Shown piece after piece: positions 40,507 through 51,200 of a stretch of 64,000 nt of DNA. Position 1 is the stretch's first letter, and every line of letters starts with the position of its first letter. Source of the stretch: Bradyrhizobium sp. cir1 (GTDB lineage Bacteria; Pseudomonadota; Alphaproteobacteria; Rhizobiales; Xanthobacteraceae); NCBI RefSeq assembly GCF_014198245.1, contig NZ_JACIHE010000015.1, positions 62,001-126,000 on the forward strand, given 5' to 3'. The position numbers and the translations under genes are program-made. The notes beneath the pieces are model-generated. The model was not told the DNA's origin, made no database searches, and was given only the letters and a program-made list of their open reading frames with translations.

Positions 40507-42006
40507 TCAAATCTTCTGGTTGTATTCGCCGACCTCGGGATGCGTGCGCAGCACGCTGTTCACCATCTCGAACATGTCGTGCATGCGCTGCTCGGAGACC
40601 GGGCTCTCGACCACGACGACGAGCTCGGGCTTGTTCGAAGAGGCGCGCACCAGGCCCCAGCTGCCGTCCTCGACCGTGACGCGCACGCCGTTGACGGTGA
40701 CGAGATCGCGGATCGACTGATCGCCGATCTTGGCGCCCTTGGTCTGCAAGCCCTCGAAATGCTTCACCACCTTGTCGATGACGCCGTATTTGACTTCGTC
40801 GGCGCAATGCGGCGACATGGTCGGCGACGACCAGGTCTTTGGCAGCGCGGTCTTCAAATCGGCCATCGACTTGCCGGGGGCGCGGTCGAGCATGTCGCAG
40901 ATCGCAATCGCCGAGACGAGGCCGTCGTCATAGCCGCGGCCATAGGGCTTGTTGAAGAAGAAGTGCCCGGACTTCTCGAAGCCGGCGAGCGCGCCGGTCT
41001 CGTTGGTGCGGCGCTTCATGTAGGAATGGCCGGTCTTCCAATAGGCGGTCCTGGCGCCCTGCTTCTGCAGCACCGGATCGGTGATGAAGAGGCCGGTCGA
41101 TTTCACGTCGACGATGAACTGCGCGTCCTTGTGGATCGCCGACATGTCGCGCGCCAGCATCACGCCGACCTTGTCGGCAAAGATCTCCTCGCCGGTGTTG
41201 TCGACGACGCCGCAGCGGTCGCCGTCGCCGTCGAAGCCGAGGCCGACATCGGCCTTGTGATGCAGCACAGCATCGCGGATCGCGTGCAGCATCTCCATGT
41301 CTTCCGGATTCGGATTGTATTTCGGGAAGGTGTGATCGAGCTCGGTGTCGAGCGGGATCACCTCGCAGCCGATCGCCTCCAGCACCTGCGGCGCGAACGC
41401 GCCGGCGGTGCCGTTGCCGCAGGCCGCGACGACCTTCAGCTTGCGCGTCAGCTTCGGACGATTGGTGAGATCGGCAATGTAGCGCGCGGGATAATTCTCG
41501 TGGAACTGGTAGGCCCCGCCCGCCTTGTTCTTGAACTCGGCATTGAGCACGATCTCCTTCAGCCGCGTCATCTCGTCGGGGCCGAAGGTCAGCGGGCGGT
41601 TGGCACCCATCTTGACGCCGGTCCAGCCATTGTCGTTGTGCGAGGCCGTGACCATGGCAACGCAGGGCACGTCGAGATCGAACTGCGCGAAATAGGCCAT
41701 CGGCGTCACCGCAAGGCCGATGTCATGCACCTTGCAGCCCGCCGCCATCAGGCCGGAGATCAGCGCGTATTTGATCGAGGCCGAATAGCCGCGGAAGTCA
41801 TGACCGGTGACGATCTCCTGCTTGACGCCGAGTTCGGCGATCAGCGCGCCCAGGCCCATGCCGAGCGCCTGCACGCCCATCAGATTGATTTCCTTCTGGA
41901 ACAACCAGCGCGCGTCGTATTCGCGAAAACCGGTGGGCTTCACCATCGGCTCGGATTCGAAGGCGTAGGTGTTGGGCAGCAGGACGGGTTTCGGCTTGGG
42001 AAACAT
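40507..42006 (-). CDS. Phosphomannomutase/phosphoglucomutase
   Basis: A 499-residue alpha-phosphohexomutase. The phosphoserine is Ser122 in VTASHNDNGW; the metal loop is FDGDGDRCG; the sugar-binding segment near GFEKSGHFFFNKP and the C-terminal phosphate site EQRMHDMFEMVN-like region are present. It interconverts hexose 1- and 6-phosphates for exopolysaccharide and LPS precursors. This matches the ugd gene 4 kb away. Likely monocistronic. Confidence 0.94.
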   Translation of the reverse strand: MFPKPKPVLLPNTYAFESEPMVKPTGFREYDARWLFQKEINLMGVQALGMGLGALIAELGVKQEIVTGHDFRGYSASIKYALISGLMAAGCKVHDIGLAVTPMAYFAQFDLDVPCVAMVTASHNDNGWTGVKMGANRPLTFGPDEMTRLKEIVLNAEFKNKAGGAYQFHENYPARYIADLTNRPKLTRKLKVVAACGNGTAGAFAPQVLEAIGCEVIPLDTELDHTFPKYNPNPEDMEMLHAIRDAVLHHKADVGLGFDGDGDRCGVVDNTGEEIFADKVGVMLARDMSAIHKDAQFIVDVKSTGLFITDPVLQKQGARTAYWKTGHSYMKRRTNETGALAGFEKSGHFFFNKPYGRGYDDGLVSAIAICDMLDRAPGKSMADLKTALPKTWSSPTMSPHCADEVKYGVIDKVVKHFEGLQTKGAKIGDQSIRDLVTVNGVRVTVEDGSWGLVRASSNKPELVVVVESPVSEQRMHDMFEMVNSVLRTHPEVGEYNQKI

Positions 42007-42213
42007 TGAGCAGGTCTCATGGAAAGGGCAGGATTTGACGCAGCCTTAGCGAATGCCGGGCCGCAGCGGAAGGCGGGAATGAAGGCTTATGGCCGATAAT
42101 TGCGGCAGTTTGGTAACGGCGACACGCGATCTTGCGCGGGACTTCCGCCCGTTCCGTCCAAAAAATTCGTGCGAATGGCCGTTCGTCAGCTCGCTACGGA
42201 GCGCGTCACGCGC

Positions 42214-42729
42214 TTACTGCTCCAGCACCATCTGCCCGTTGGCGTATTCGAAGCGCTTGAGGCGGGACAGGAAGGACAGGCCGAGCAGGTTTTCCGACAG
42301 CGCCTCGTCGGGCAGCACCATTGCATCGACGTCGCGCACGATGAGGCCGCCGACATCGAGCATGGCGATGCGGGTGCGGGCGGCCTTGATGGTGCCGTTG
42401 GCGGTGGAGACGGTGGCGTTATATTCGCTGCGCGAGGGGCGCAGGCCGAAGCGGGCGGCCGAGGTCTGGTTCAGCGCGACGACGGAGGCGCCGGTGTCGA
42501 CCATGAAGCCGATGCGCTGGCCGTCGATGCGGCCCTCGGTCTGGAAGTGCCCGCGGCCGTCGCGGGAAATGGCGAGGCTGCGGCTCCCGGCCGGCACCGT
42601 GTTTGCGACCGCGACCGTCGTGCGCGGCGCTGAGGTGGCGGACGCCGAGCTCATCCTGTCCGCCATCTGCGCCATGAAGGTGCCGAGGCCGATCATGATG
42701 GCCGCGAGGATCATAATGTTACGCATCAC
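42214..42729 (-). CDS. Retropepsin-like aspartic protease (TIGR02281 type), membrane-anchored
   Basis: A 171-residue protein with an N-terminal membrane anchor (MILAAIMIGLGTFMA). The protease domain has the single active-site motif FMVDTGASVVAL with Asp78 and, in the last third, MVLPDEALSENLLGLSFLSRL, the usual second Gly-rich segment. It would act as a homodimer in the periplasm, like other clan AA proteins of alphaproteobacteria such as PerP relatives. The target is unknown. A start 3 bases downstream (second Met) is equally possible. Confidence 0.9.
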   Translation of the reverse strand: MMRNIMILAAIMIGLGTFMAQMADRMSSASATSAPRTTVAVANTVPAGSRSLAISRDGRGHFQTEGRIDGQRIGFMVDTGASVVALNQTSAARFGLRPSRSEYNATVSTANGTIKAARTRIAMLDVGGLIVRDVDAMVLPDEALSENLLGLSFLSRLKRFEYANGQMVLEQ

Positions 42730-42852
42730 ACCACTTCCGAGCCGGAAAGCCCGATTTCACCACGCGACCTCTCAATCCGCGAGCACCGCGGCGGCCAGAA
42801 TCCGGCCATTTTGGCGAAAAGGATGAGCGGACGGTTAATGCGCTAGTTTAAA

Positions 42853-42880
42853 CCTCTCCCCGCTTGCGGGGGGCGAGGGA
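42853..42880. repeat. Half copy of palindromic repeat, family C
   Basis: CCTCTCCCCGCTTGCGGGGG followed directly by GCGAGGGA: one hairpin arm plus the terminal box of family C, with the middle deleted. Lies between hrpB and the protease gene on the same strand. Confidence 0.6.
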
Positions 42881-42889
42881 GAAGACACA

Positions 42890-45364
42890 TCACGTCCCGC
42901 GCGGCTTCGCCCGCCGGGTCGGCAGTGCGCTCGCGGGATCGTCCGGCCAGGGATGGCGCGGATAGCGGCCACGCAGGTCGGAACGCACGGCGGCGTAGCT
43001 GCCGCGCCAGAAACCTGGGAGGTCGCGCGTCACCTGCACAGGGCGCTGTGCCGGCGACAGCAATTCCAGCACCAGCGGCACTTTGCCAGCCGCGATCGAC
43101 GGATGGGTGTTGAGGCCGAACAATTCCTGCAGCCGCACCGCGATGGTCGGCCCCTGCTCGGCCTCGTAGTCGATCGCGAGCACGCTTCCCGTCGGGGCCT
43201 CGAAATGGGTCGGCGCCTCGCGGTCGAGCCGCGCGCGCATCTCCCATGGCAACAGCGCCATCAGCGCATCAGAGAGATCGCCGGCGGAAATGTCCTTCAG
43301 CGCGATCTTGTCGTAGAGCGCCGGCACCAGCCAGTCGTCGCGCCGCGCGATCAGGCCGTCGTCCGACAGATCGGGCCAGCTGTCGCCCTCGGCCTTGCGC
43401 AGGAACATGACGCGGTCGCGCCACTGTTTTGCGGCTTTCGACCAGGGCAGCCGTTCGAGGCCCGCGGCGATCAACCCGTCTGCGAAGATGCGCGCGGTGT
43501 CTTCCGAAGGCGATACGGCAAGCGTGGCCTCGGAGAGCGTGATTGCATGCAGCGCGCGCTTGCGCCGTGCACGCAGCGCCATCGCGCCGCGATCGAAGGA
43601 GATCTCGTCGATGGTCTCGATATGCTCGGCGAAATGATTCTCGATCTCGTCCTGGGTGATTTGCGCGGCGAGCAGGATGCGGCCGCTCGCCGCCGTGCCC
43701 GTCATCTCGCCGATCGCGACATAGGGCGCACGAGCGAGCGAGGATGTCTGCTCCACGGCCGCGCCGCGGCCGTTGGCGAGCACGAAGCTGCCATTGCCGC
43801 GATTGCGCGCGACGCGGTCCGGGAAGGCATAGGCGAGCATCAGGCCGGTGGAGAGATCCTCCTGCGGCCCCGCCTCCTCCGACGCTGCCACCTGCGATGC
43901 CCAGCGCCGCGCCAGATCGCGCGCACTCGCGGCGCGCGGCGAGCGGTCGCGGCGGAACTGGTCGCGCCGGTGCTCGAGATCGACGCTGTCGCCGCCGAGC
44001 CCGCGCTCGGTGATGATGGCCGCGATCTCGGCGGCGGCTTCGCCGCTGCCGGCGCGATGCGAATCCACGATCATACGCGCCAACCGCGGCGGCAGCGCCA
44101 GCGCGCGCAGGCTCTTGCCCTCCGCGGTGATGCGGCCATCGCCATCGAGCGCGTTGAGCTCGGAGAGCAGGCTCTTGGCTTCCTTCCAGGCCGGCTGCGG
44201 CGGCGGATCGAGGAACGACAGCGCGGCGGGATCAGTGACGCCCCATTGCGCGAGATCGAGCACCAGCGAGGACAGGTCGGCGCTCAGAATTTCCGGCTGG
44301 GTGTAGGGCGCCAGCGAGGCCGTCTGCGGCTCGTCCCACAGCCGGTAGCAGACGCCGGGCTCGGTACGCCCGGCGCGGCCGCGGCGCTGGTCCACCGCCG
44401 CGCGCGCGGCGCGCACGGTCTCGAGCCGCGTCAGGCCGATGTCCGGCTCGTACCGCGGCACGCGGGCGAGACCGGAATCGACCACGATGCGCACGCCCTC
44501 GATGGTGAGCGAGGTCTCCGCGATCGAGGTGGCCAGCACCACTTTGCGCGTGCCCTTCGGCGCCGGCGCAATGGCGCGGTCCTGCACGGCGGCGTCGAGC
44601 GCGCCGAACAGCGGCACGATCTCGATGCTGGCGTCCTGCACGCGCTCGGAAAGGAAATTCTGGGTGCGGCGGATTTCGGCGGCGCCCGGCAGGAATGCCA
44701 GCACCGAGCCGCTGTCGGCGCGGAGCGCGGACGCAATGGCATCGGCCATTTGCCGCTCAATCGGCGCGTCAGCCTTGCGGCCGAGATAGCGCGTGTCGAC
44801 GGGAAAAGCGCGGCCCTCGCTCTCGACGACGGGGGCATCGCCGAGCAGCTTTGCGACGCGGGCGCCATCGAGTGTTGCCGACATCACGAGGATGCGCAGG
44901 TCCTCCCGCAGTCCGGTTTGCGCGTCGCGTGCCAGCGCAAGGCCCATGTCGGCATCGAGCGAACGCTCGTGGAATTCATCGAACAGGACGGCGGCAACGC
45001 CGGAGAGTTCGGGATCGTCGAGGATCTGGCGCGTAAAAATGCCTTCGGTCACCACCTCGATGCGCGTCGCGCGCGAGATTTTTGAGCCGAAGCGGACGCG
45101 ATAGCCGACGGTCTCCCCGGCGCGCTCGCCAAGCGATTTGGCCATGCGATCGGCGCTGGCACGCGCGGCGATACGGCGCGGCTCCAGCACGATGATCTTC
45201 TTGTCCTTCGCCCAGGGCGCATCCAGCAGCGCCAGCGGCACACGCGTGGTCTTGCCGGCGCCCGGAGGCGCCACCAGCACGGCCGCGTTATGCGCCTCCA
45301 GCGTGCGCGAGAGGTCGTCGAGCACGGCATCGATGGGGAGGGACGTGTCGAAGCTACGGGGCAA
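42890..45364 (-). CDS. hrpB: ATP-dependent helicase HrpB
   Basis: An 824-residue DEAH-type helicase of normal HrpB length. Walker A is APPGAGKTTRV; the DExH box is LFDEFHERSLD; SAT is VMSATLDG; motif VI is QRRGRAGRTEPG. The C-terminal HrpB domain ends FWRGSYAAVRSDLRGRYPRH, family-typical. The start is a TTG at 45364 (MPRSFDTSLPIDAVLDD); no ATG in frame lies close enough to be better. The cellular role of HrpB is poorly known; in Borrelia it affects gene expression and infectivity. Confidence 0.94.
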   Translation of the reverse strand: MPRSFDTSLPIDAVLDDLSRTLEAHNAAVLVAPPGAGKTTRVPLALLDAPWAKDKKIIVLEPRRIAARASADRMAKSLGERAGETVGYRVRFGSKISRATRIEVVTEGIFTRQILDDPELSGVAAVLFDEFHERSLDADMGLALARDAQTGLREDLRILVMSATLDGARVAKLLGDAPVVESEGRAFPVDTRYLGRKADAPIERQMADAIASALRADSGSVLAFLPGAAEIRRTQNFLSERVQDASIEIVPLFGALDAAVQDRAIAPAPKGTRKVVLATSIAETSLTIEGVRIVVDSGLARVPRYEPDIGLTRLETVRAARAAVDQRRGRAGRTEPGVCYRLWDEPQTASLAPYTQPEILSADLSSLVLDLAQWGVTDPAALSFLDPPPQPAWKEAKSLLSELNALDGDGRITAEGKSLRALALPPRLARMIVDSHRAGSGEAAAEIAAIITERGLGGDSVDLEHRRDQFRRDRSPRAASARDLARRWASQVAASEEAGPQEDLSTGLMLAYAFPDRVARNRGNGSFVLANGRGAAVEQTSSLARAPYVAIGEMTGTAASGRILLAAQITQDEIENHFAEHIETIDEISFDRGAMALRARRKRALHAITLSEATLAVSPSEDTARIFADGLIAAGLERLPWSKAAKQWRDRVMFLRKAEGDSWPDLSDDGLIARRDDWLVPALYDKIALKDISAGDLSDALMALLPWEMRARLDREAPTHFEAPTGSVLAIDYEAEQGPTIAVRLQELFGLNTHPSIAAGKVPLVLELLSPAQRPVQVTRDLPGFWRGSYAAVRSDLRGRYPRHPWPDDPASALPTRRAKPRGT

Positions 45365-45376
45365 AGTCTCGATCCA

Positions 45377-45491
45377 GTCATCACCCGCCTTGTGCGCGAT
45401 TGCGCACTGGGGCGGGTGCTCCAGTAAACTCAGATCTCAATCATCACGAAGATTGAGGGTACTGGATACCCCGCCTTCGCGGGGTATGACA
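45377..45491. repeat. Palindromic repeat, family A, copy 6
   Basis: Left arm TCACCCGCC...GGCGGGTGC with an inner TGCGCGATTGCGCA hairpin, similar to the extended arm of copy 2 at 24053; right arm TACTGGATACCCCGCCTTCG closing as GCGGGGTATGAC. It lies between hrpB and ugd. Confidence 0.85.
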
Positions 45492-45505
45492 ACAGCATGC
45501 CGCTA

Positions 45506-46822
45506 TCAGCCCTGCGCCGATGGGCGGCCGACGCTCTCATAGGTGAAGCCGGTCGCGCGCATGTCTTCGGGGCTGTAGATGTTGCGGAGATCGACGACGA
45601 CGGGCTGCGCCATCACGCTCTTCAGCCGGTCGAGATCGAGACCGCGGAACTGCACCCACTCGGTGACGACCACCAGCGCGTCGGCGCCCTGCGCGCAGGA
45701 ATAGGCGTCCTCGCAATAGGTGATGCTGGGCAGCTCGCTCTTGGCCTGCTCCATGCCGACGGGATCGAAGGCCTTCACCTTCGCACCCATATCGATCAGG
45801 CCCGTGACCAGCGGGATCGACGGCGCATCACGCATGTCGTCGGTGTCGGGCTTGAAGGTGAGGCCGAGCACGGCGATGGTCTTGCCGCGCAAGGAGCCGC
45901 CAAGCGCATGGCTCACTTTCCGCGCCATCGCGCGCTTGCGGTTCTCGTTGACCGCCAGCACGGATTCGACGATGCGCAAGGAGACGTCGTAATCCTGCGC
46001 GATCTTGATCAGCGCCTTGGTGTCCTTCGGGAAGCACGAGCCGCCGAAGCCGGGACCGGCATGCAGGAATTTGGTGCCGATGCGGTTGTCGAGGCCAATG
46101 CCGCGCGCGACCTCCTGGACATTGGCGCCGACCTTTTCGGAGAGATCGGCGATCTCGTTAATGAAGGTGATCTTGGTCGCCAGGAACGCGTTCGCGGCGT
46201 ATTTGATCATCTCCGCGGTGCGGCGCGCCGTGAACATCAGCGGCGCCTGGTTCAGCGACAGCGGGCGATAGATGTCGCCCATCACCTTGCGGCCGCGCTC
46301 GTCCGAGGTGCCGACGACGACGCGGTCGGGGAACTTGAAGTCGCGGATCGCCGCGCCCTCACGCAGGAATTCGGGATTGGAGGCAACGACGACGTCGGCC
46401 TTCGGGTTGGTCTCGCGGATGATGCGCTCGACCTCGTCGCCAGTGCCGACCGGCACGGTCGACTTGGTCACCACGACGGTGAAGCCGGTCAGCGACTGCG
46501 CGATCTCCTTCGCGGCGGCGTAGACATAGGACAGATCGGCGTGACCGTCGCCGCGGCGCGAGGGCGTGCCGACCGCGATGAACACGGCGTCGGCATCCGC
46601 GACCGGCTTCGACAGGTCAGTGGTGAAGTCGAGCCGCTTGGCCTTGACGTTGGCTGCGACCAGCTCATCGAGCCCGGGCTCGTAGATCGGGATCTCGCCG
46701 CGGTGCAGGGCCGCGATCTTCTTGTCGTCCTTGTCGACGCAGGTGACGTCGTGACCGAAATCCGCAAAGCAGGCTCCGGACACCAGTCCCACATAGCCCG
46801 TTCCGATCATCGCGATTCGCAT
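45506..46822 (-). CDS. ugd: UDP-glucose 6-dehydrogenase
   Basis: A 438-residue NAD enzyme that oxidises UDP-glucose to UDP-glucuronate for exopolysaccharide and lipid A decoration. Start MRIAMIGTGYVGLVSGACFADFG is the Rossmann site; VGTPSRRGDG follows; the catalytic Cys is in GFGGSCFPKDTKAL; the C-terminal domain has GLTFKPDTDDMRDAPS. Standard length and complete. Confidence 0.97.
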   Translation of the reverse strand: MRIAMIGTGYVGLVSGACFADFGHDVTCVDKDDKKIAALHRGEIPIYEPGLDELVAANVKAKRLDFTTDLSKPVADADAVFIAVGTPSRRGDGHADLSYVYAAAKEIAQSLTGFTVVVTKSTVPVGTGDEVERIIRETNPKADVVVASNPEFLREGAAIRDFKFPDRVVVGTSDERGRKVMGDIYRPLSLNQAPLMFTARRTAEMIKYAANAFLATKITFINEIADLSEKVGANVQEVARGIGLDNRIGTKFLHAGPGFGGSCFPKDTKALIKIAQDYDVSLRIVESVLAVNENRKRAMARKVSHALGGSLRGKTIAVLGLTFKPDTDDMRDAPSIPLVTGLIDMGAKVKAFDPVGMEQAKSELPSITYCEDAYSCAQGADALVVVTEWVQFRGLDLDRLKSVMAQPVVVDLRNIYSPEDMRATGFTYESVGRPSAQG

Positions 46823-47014
46823 GAAAAACCCTGTTTTGGCTTGGTTAACGAAACCCCAATGCGGGGCGGTTTAGCATTTTCCGGTCGTGAGGGAACAGTC
46901 CGGGCGCAAAAACCGGCACGCGAATTGAACCGGTAAAGAAGTCGGAAACCGCAAGGCCCCAAACTGCCCCGCGGCCGCACAAGCCGGGCGGAACACGCCT
47001 CGAAAAGGAACACC

Positions 47015-48082
47015 ATGGCTTCATCAGGCACAATCGCTGCTGGCGGAGGCATCAAGGCCCCGGCCGCCGCGCGTGTCGACTGGGTCGACTATGCCAAGGG
47101 CATCTGCATCATCATGGTCGTGATGATGCATTCGGTGCTGGGGGTCGAGCACGCCGCTGGCGAGACCGGTTTCATGCATGTCGCCGTGGCCTTCGCAAAG
47201 CCGTTCCGGATGCCGGATTTCTTCCTGATTTCGGGCCTGTTTCTGCCGCTCGTGATCGACCGCGACTGGCGCACCTATCTCGACCGCAAGGTGATGCATT
47301 TCGCCTATTTTTATGTCGTCTGGGTGACAATCCAGTTCGGCTTCAAGGCGCCCGCCTTTGCAGCCGAGACGAGCTGGCGCGACGTGGGCCTGCTGTATCT
47401 CGAATCCTTCATCGAGCCGTTCGGCACGCTTTGGTTCATCTATCTGCTGCCGGTCTTCTTCGTCGTCACAAAACTGACACGCAAGATCCCGCCGCTCGCG
47501 ATCTGGCTGATCGCCGCAGCGCTGGAAACGGCGCGCATCTCGACCGGCTGGACCGCGATCGACGAATTCTGCGCGCGCTTCGTCTATTTCTACTCGGGCT
47601 ATCTGTTCGCACCTTTCGTGTTCACCTTGTCGGATCGCGCGCGCAGTCATCCCGCGCTGGCGCTCGCAGCGCTCGCGGCGTGGGCGTTGGTCAATGCCGG
47701 CCTCGTCGCAACTGGCGCCAGCGAATGGAAGATCGTCTCGCTCCTGCTCGGCTTCGCCGGCGCCTGCGCCATCATCACCACCGGCACGCTGCTCGCGCGC
47801 GCGCATTGGCTGAACTTCTTCCGCTTCTGCGGCGAGCATTCGATCGTGATCTATCTCGCCTTCTTCCTGCCGATGGCGGCGACACGAACCCTGCTGCTCC
47901 GCACCGGCATCATCCCTGACATCGGCACGGTGTCGCTGATCGTCACCATCGCTGGCGTGATCGGCGCGCTCGCGATCTGGCAGGTTGCGCTGCGGCTGAA
48001 TGCGCATTTCCTGTTCGAGCGGCCCGATGCATTCTGGATCGCACCAAAGAAGTCGCGGCCGGTGCTGCAGGCGGCGGAATGA
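47015..48082 (+). CDS. Acyltransferase family 3 membrane protein
   Basis: A 355-residue protein with about ten membrane segments. The family start is seen in RVDWVDYAKGICIIMVVMMH, whose His is likely catalytic, and PFRMPDFFLISGLFLPL with the Arg/Asp-containing loop. Further helices include FGTLWFIYLLPVFFVV and CGEHSIVIYLAFFLP. Such proteins O-acylate sugars of exopolysaccharides, Nod factors or cyclic glucans. Closeness to ugd (divergent) fits surface polysaccharide modification. The substrate is unknown. Confidence 0.88.
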   Translation: MASSGTIAAGGGIKAPAAARVDWVDYAKGICIIMVVMMHSVLGVEHAAGETGFMHVAVAFAKPFRMPDFFLISGLFLPLVIDRDWRTYLDRKVMHFAYFYVVWVTIQFGFKAPAFAAETSWRDVGLLYLESFIEPFGTLWFIYLLPVFFVVTKLTRKIPPLAIWLIAAALETARISTGWTAIDEFCARFVYFYSGYLFAPFVFTLSDRARSHPALALAALAAWALVNAGLVATGASEWKIVSLLLGFAGACAIITTGTLLARAHWLNFFRFCGEHSIVIYLAFFLPMAATRTLLLRTGIIPDIGTVSLIVTIAGVIGALAIWQVALRLNAHFLFERPDAFWIAPKKSRPVLQAAE

Positions 48083-48083
48083 C

Positions 48084-48187
48084 TGTCATGCCCCGCGAAG
48101 GCGGGGGCATCCAGTATTCCAGAGGCAGCAGTCTTATACCGATAAGCCGCGGCGTACTGGATTCCCCGCCTTCGCGGGGAATGACAG
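48084..48187. repeat. Palindromic repeat, family A, copy 7
   Basis: Left hairpin TGCCCCGCGAAGGCGGGGGCA (one extra G), ATCCAGTATTCC, variable middle containing CCGCGGCG, TACTGGATTCCCCGCCTTCG closing as GCGGGGAATGACAG. It lies between the acyltransferase and polA. Confidence 0.9.
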
Positions 48188-48286
48188 CGGGGATGTGGGG
48201 AATGACAGTGGGGATAGCGGCACCAGCAAGCCAAAAATCCCCCTCCCAAGGCTGTCAAACCCCGCAAAAATTCATACATTGCGGCC

Positions 48287-51200
48287 ATGCCCAAGACATC
48301 GCCCAAATCCTCCCCGAAGACCTCCGCCAAAGCTGACACCAGGGCCGCGCCAAAGGCTGCAGCCGACACCAAGCCCGCTGCTGCGACAGCTGCTGCCAAA
48401 CCGGTCGCGGCGAAGGCGGCCGGCAAGGGCGATCACGTGTTCCTGGTCGACGGTTCCTCCTACATCTTCCGCGCCTATCACGCGCTGCCGCCGCTGAACC
48501 GCAAATCCGACGGCTTGCAGGTCAACGCCGTGCTCGGCTTCTGCAACATGTTGTGGAAGCTGCTGCGCGACATGCCCGAGGACGACCGGCCGACGCATCT
48601 GGCGATCGTCTTCGACAAGTCGGAGATCACCTTCCGCAACAAGATCTATCCCGACTACAAGGCGCACCGGCCGCCGGCCCCGGATGATCTGATCCCGCAA
48701 TTCGCGCTGATCCGCGAGGCGGTGCGCGCCTTCGACCTGCCCTGCCTGGAACAGGTGGGCTTCGAGGCCGACGATCTCATTGCGACCTACGCGCGACAGG
48801 CTTCCGCACGCGGCGCCACCACGACCATCGTGTCCTCCGACAAGGATTTGATGCAGCTCGTGAACGACAGGATCATGATGTACGACACCATGAAGGATCG
48901 CCGCATCGGCATCCCCGAGGTGATCGAGAAATTCGGCGTACCGCCGGAGAAAGTGGTGGAAGTGCAGGCGCTCGCCGGCGACTCCACCGATAACGTGCCC
49001 GGCGTGCCAGGCATCGGTATCAAGACTGCGGCGCAGCTGATCACCGAATATGGCGACCTCGAACAGCTTCTGTTCCGCGCCACCGAGATCAAGCAGCCGA
49101 AGCGGCGCGAGGCACTGCTCGAGAATGCCGAGAAGGCGCGCATCTCGCGGCAGCTCGTGCTGCTCGACGACAAGGTCGATCTGGAGGTGCCGCTTGACGA
49201 CCTCGCGGTCCATGAGCCGGATGCGCGCAAGCTGATCGCCTTCCTGAAGGCGATGGAGTTCACCACGCTGACGCGCCGCGTCGCCGAGTATTCGCAGATC
49301 GATCCTGCCAACGTGGATGCCGATCCCGGCTATGCCACCGGCGCCAGCGTCTTCTCGCCGCTGCCGCCCTCGGGCGTCGTGCCCGCACCAGGCTCCGGCA
49401 CGTCGCCGCAGGTCCGGCCGAGCGAGCCCAACAAATCGGCGAGCAAGGAGGACAAGGCCGCGAGCCCCAAGGGCGCGCCGATCTCGCTCGCCGCGGCGCG
49501 CGAAGAGGCGCTGCGCAAGCTGCCGGTCGAGCGAGCCAAGTACCAGGCGATCAAGTCGCTGAAGGAGCTCAACGCCTTCATTGCGCGCATCCATGACACC
49601 GGTCATGTCGCGATCGAACTTCGAGGAAACTCGATCGATCCGATGCAGGCCGATCTTTGCGGTATCGCGCTGGCGCTGGCGCCGAACGAGGCCTGCTACG
49701 TGCCGCTGGCGCACAAGCAGTCCGGCGGCGGCGCCGGCCTGTTCGACGCCGGTCTTGCACCCGACCAGGTCAAGCATACTGATGCGATCGAGGCGCTGCG
49801 GCCGGTGCTGGAATCATTGGGCATCCTCAAGATCGGCTTCGACGTCAAGTTCACCGCCGTGATGCTGGCGCAGCATGGCATCACCCTGCGCAACGTCGAC
49901 GATGCGCTGCTGATCTCCTACGTGCTCGACGCCGGCCGCGGCTCGCACGCGCTTGAATCGTTGTCCGAGCGCTGGTTCGGCCACGCCATGCTGAAGGAGA
50001 GCGAACTGCTCGGCAGCGGCAAGGGCAAGATCACCTTCGACCAGGTGCCGATCGACAAGGCCGCGCCGCTGTCGGCGGAAGGCGCCGACATCGCCCTGCG
50101 GGTCTGGCGCGTGCTGAAGCCGCGCCTCGTCGCCGAGCACATGGCCACGGTGTACGAGACGCTGGAGCGGCCGTTGGTGTCGGTGCTCGCGCGGATGGAA
50201 CGGCGCGGCATCTCGATCGATCGCCAGGTGCTGTCACGCCTCTCCGGCGACTTCGCGCAGACTGCCGCCCGTGTCGAAGCCGAGATCCAGGAGATCGCGG
50301 GCGAGCCTGTCAATGTCGGCAGCCCCAAGCAGATCGGCGACATCCTGTTCGGCAAGATGGGACTATCAGGCGGCACCAAGACCAAGACCGGCGCGTGGTC
50401 GACCACCGCACAGGTGCTGGATGATCTCGCCGAGCAAGGCCACGACTTCCCGAAGAAGATTTTGGAGTGGCGGCAGGTCTCCAAGCTGAAATCGACTTAC
50501 ACCGACGCGCTGCCGACCTATGTCAATCCGCAGACCCACCGCGTGCACACGACCTACGCGCTGGCCGCAACCACGACGGGACGGTTGTCGTCGAACGAGC
50601 CTAACCTGCAGAACATTCCGGTGCGCACCGAGGACGGCCGAAAAATCCGCCGCGCCTTCATCGCCACGCCCGGGCACAAGCTGGTCTCCGCCGACTATTC
50701 GCAGATCGAGCTGCGGCTGCTCGCCGAGATCGCCGACATTCCGGTGCTGAAGCAGGCATTTCGCGACGGGCTCGACATTCACGCGATGACCGCCTCCGAA
50801 ATGTTCGGCGTGCCGATCAAGGGCATGCCGAGCGAGATCCGCCGCCGCGCCAAGGCGATCAATTTCGGCATCATCTACGGCATCTCGGCGTTCGGCCTCG
50901 CCAACCAGCTCGGCATCGCGCGCGAAGAGTCCTCCGCCTACATCAAGAAGTATTTCGAGCGCTTCCCCGGCATCCGTGCCTACATGGACGAGACGCGCGA
51001 TTTCTGCCGGAGCCATGGCTACGTCACCACGCTGTTCGGCCGCAAGTGCCACTATCCCGACATCAAGGCCTCGAACGCCTCGGTGCGCGCCTTCAACGAG
51101 CGCGCCGCGATCAACGCGCGGCTCCAGGGCACCGCCGCCGATATCATCCGCCGCGCGATGACGCGGGTGGAGGACGCGCTGGCCGAGAAGAAGCTCTCGG